NCBI GenBank assembly: GCA_014281115.1
Contig: JACONQ010000005.1
Span: 3,410,001-3,474,000, forward strand
From: Laburnicola sp. R22_1
Lineage: Eukaryota; Ascomycota; Dothideomycetes; Pleosporales; Didymosphaeriaceae
Length of the DNA: 64,000 nucleotides
Direction of reading: 5' to 3'
Of the stretch, positions 63,115-64,000 are shown piece by piece. The stretch's first letter is position 1. Each line of letters starts with the position of its first letter. The notes beneath the pieces are model-generated. The model had not been told where the DNA came from, ran no database searches, and saw only the letters and a list, made by a program, of their open reading frames with translations. The position numbers and the translations under genes are program-made.

Positions 63115-64000
63115 ATGGCATCAGATCCGGAAAACAAGGCTGCGGTCGATCTCACCTCTGACGATGCCGTGCCTGCGACTGAACCAGACCATGGACATTC
63201 GAGCTCCAAGCTTCAACCACCGCCACTTGTTGCGGCGATGTCGCCCGAGTATCGGAAAGAAGCTGAAGCGAAAATGCGGAGGAAGATCGACACGAGACTA
63301 CTACCCATGATACTCTTGATGTACATCATGAATTATTTGGATCGTAATAATATTGCTGCTGTGCGATTGGCGGGTTTGCAGGATGAGCTGCAGTTGACGA
63401 GCACACAGTATCAGGTTTGTTTGCCCAGTGAAGATTATTTTGTTCGAGAAGCTGACGTGCGCATGATAGACGGTCATTTCTATCCTGTTCGTTTCCTACA
63501 TTTTGATGCAGATTCCGTCCAATTTACTATTAAACAAATTAGGAAAACCGGCGATCTATCTTCCGACGTGCATGATCGTATGGGGTATCATCTCTGGCGC
63601 GACAGGCGCTTGTCAGAACTTCGGAGCTCTTGTAGCATGCAGATTCTTCCTTGGCTTCATCGAGGCGGCATATTTTCCAGGTTGTTTGTTCTATCTGTCG
63701 TGCTGGTACACGAGAAAGGAGCTAGGGTTTAGGACCGCGGTGTTATATTCAGGCTCGCTCATCTCTGGGGCTTTTGGAGGCCTCGTCACTGCTGGCATCA
63801 CGAGCAACATGGATTATACCCGAGGCCTCCGGGCCTGGAGATGGGTGTTCATAATAGAAGGGGTTATTACGGTTATCATCGCATTTGGAGCCTTTTTTGT
63901 GCTCCCGAACATGCCTCGGACGACAGGGTGGCTGACCGAGGAGGAACGGCAACTTGCAACTTACCGTTTGGTAGTGGATATCGGTGAAGAGGATTGGACT
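63115..64000 (+). CDS. MFS transporter, anion:cation symporter (Dal5/Tna1-like) type, cut by window end
   Basis: Exons are 63115-63414 and 63470 to the window end, with a 55-bp intron, giving 277 residues so far. A cytosolic N-terminal part of about 60 residues is followed by KIDTRLLPMILLMYIMNYLDRNNIA, the typical first helix and loop of this family. Then come VISILFVSYILMQIPSNLLL, WGIISGATGACQNFGALVACRFFLGFIEA and AYFPGCLFYLSCWYTRKELGFR, and then further helices. The motif RFFLGFIEAAYFPG marks the allantoate/nicotinate/vitamin permease branch. It brings small organic anions into the cell over the plasma membrane; the substrate is not known. The ATG at 63115 is the first in frame after the pyrimidine-rich leader. 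Confidence 0.85.

Overview
The window looks like nuclear DNA of a filamentous ascomycete (Pezizomycotina, probably Dothideomycetes). Its genes carry short GT-AG introns of about 44-90 bp with CTGAC/CTAAC-like branch sites. It has a HET-domain gene, a Zn2Cys6 regulator, a Fet3/Ftr1 pair, a fungal-type pyrG with a long internal insertion, and transposons with RIP-like nonsense mutations. The class assignment is inference. All exon structures were read by eye from splice signals and reading-frame closure.

Left part (1-26.8 kb). A decayed pogo-type transposon (885-2710) is followed by the divergent pair lsm7 (-) and a Zn2Cys6 protein (+). Next come a large repetitive hydrophilic protein (-), a small basic protein (+), and a gene-poor stretch of about 5.6 kb leading to a C2H2 zinc-finger regulator (+). 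An F-box-like protein (+) follows. The high-affinity iron-uptake pair FET3 (-) / FTR1 (+) shares a 672-bp promoter with three exact ATCTGATAA sites, the consensus of fungal iron-sensing GATA repressors.

Middle part (26.8-45.2 kb). This is a transposon island. It holds a broken HET-domain gene, a complete hAT element (perfect 8-bp target duplication) 226 bp upstream of it, two pogo-type elements with long inverted repeats, and a Ty1/copia element with identical 169-bp LTRs nested inside one of them. The two pogo elements sit inside what appears to be one host gene. Removing them leaves two 49-bp introns and a continuous 873-codon reading frame (PD-(D/E)xK-like protein). The gene has therefore been stretched to about 12.6 kb without an exon being hit.

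Right part (45.2-64 kb). Here lie pyrG (-), a lysine-rich nuclear protein (+), a LigB-type extradiol dioxygenase (+), two diverged tandem paralogs of an unrecognised family (-) with a 19-bp tandem-repeat array beside them, and fibrillarin (-) and ribosomal protein uL22/RPL17 (+) back to back. The window ends with a GH128-like GPI-anchored cell-wall protein (-) and the 5' part of an MFS transporter (+) that runs off the end.

No tRNA, rRNA, CRISPR array or secondary-metabolite backbone gene was seen. The points most worth checking are the transposon-filled introns, the iron-regulated divergent promoter, the tandem unknown-family paralogs, and the nonsense-bearing copia copy with identical LTRs.
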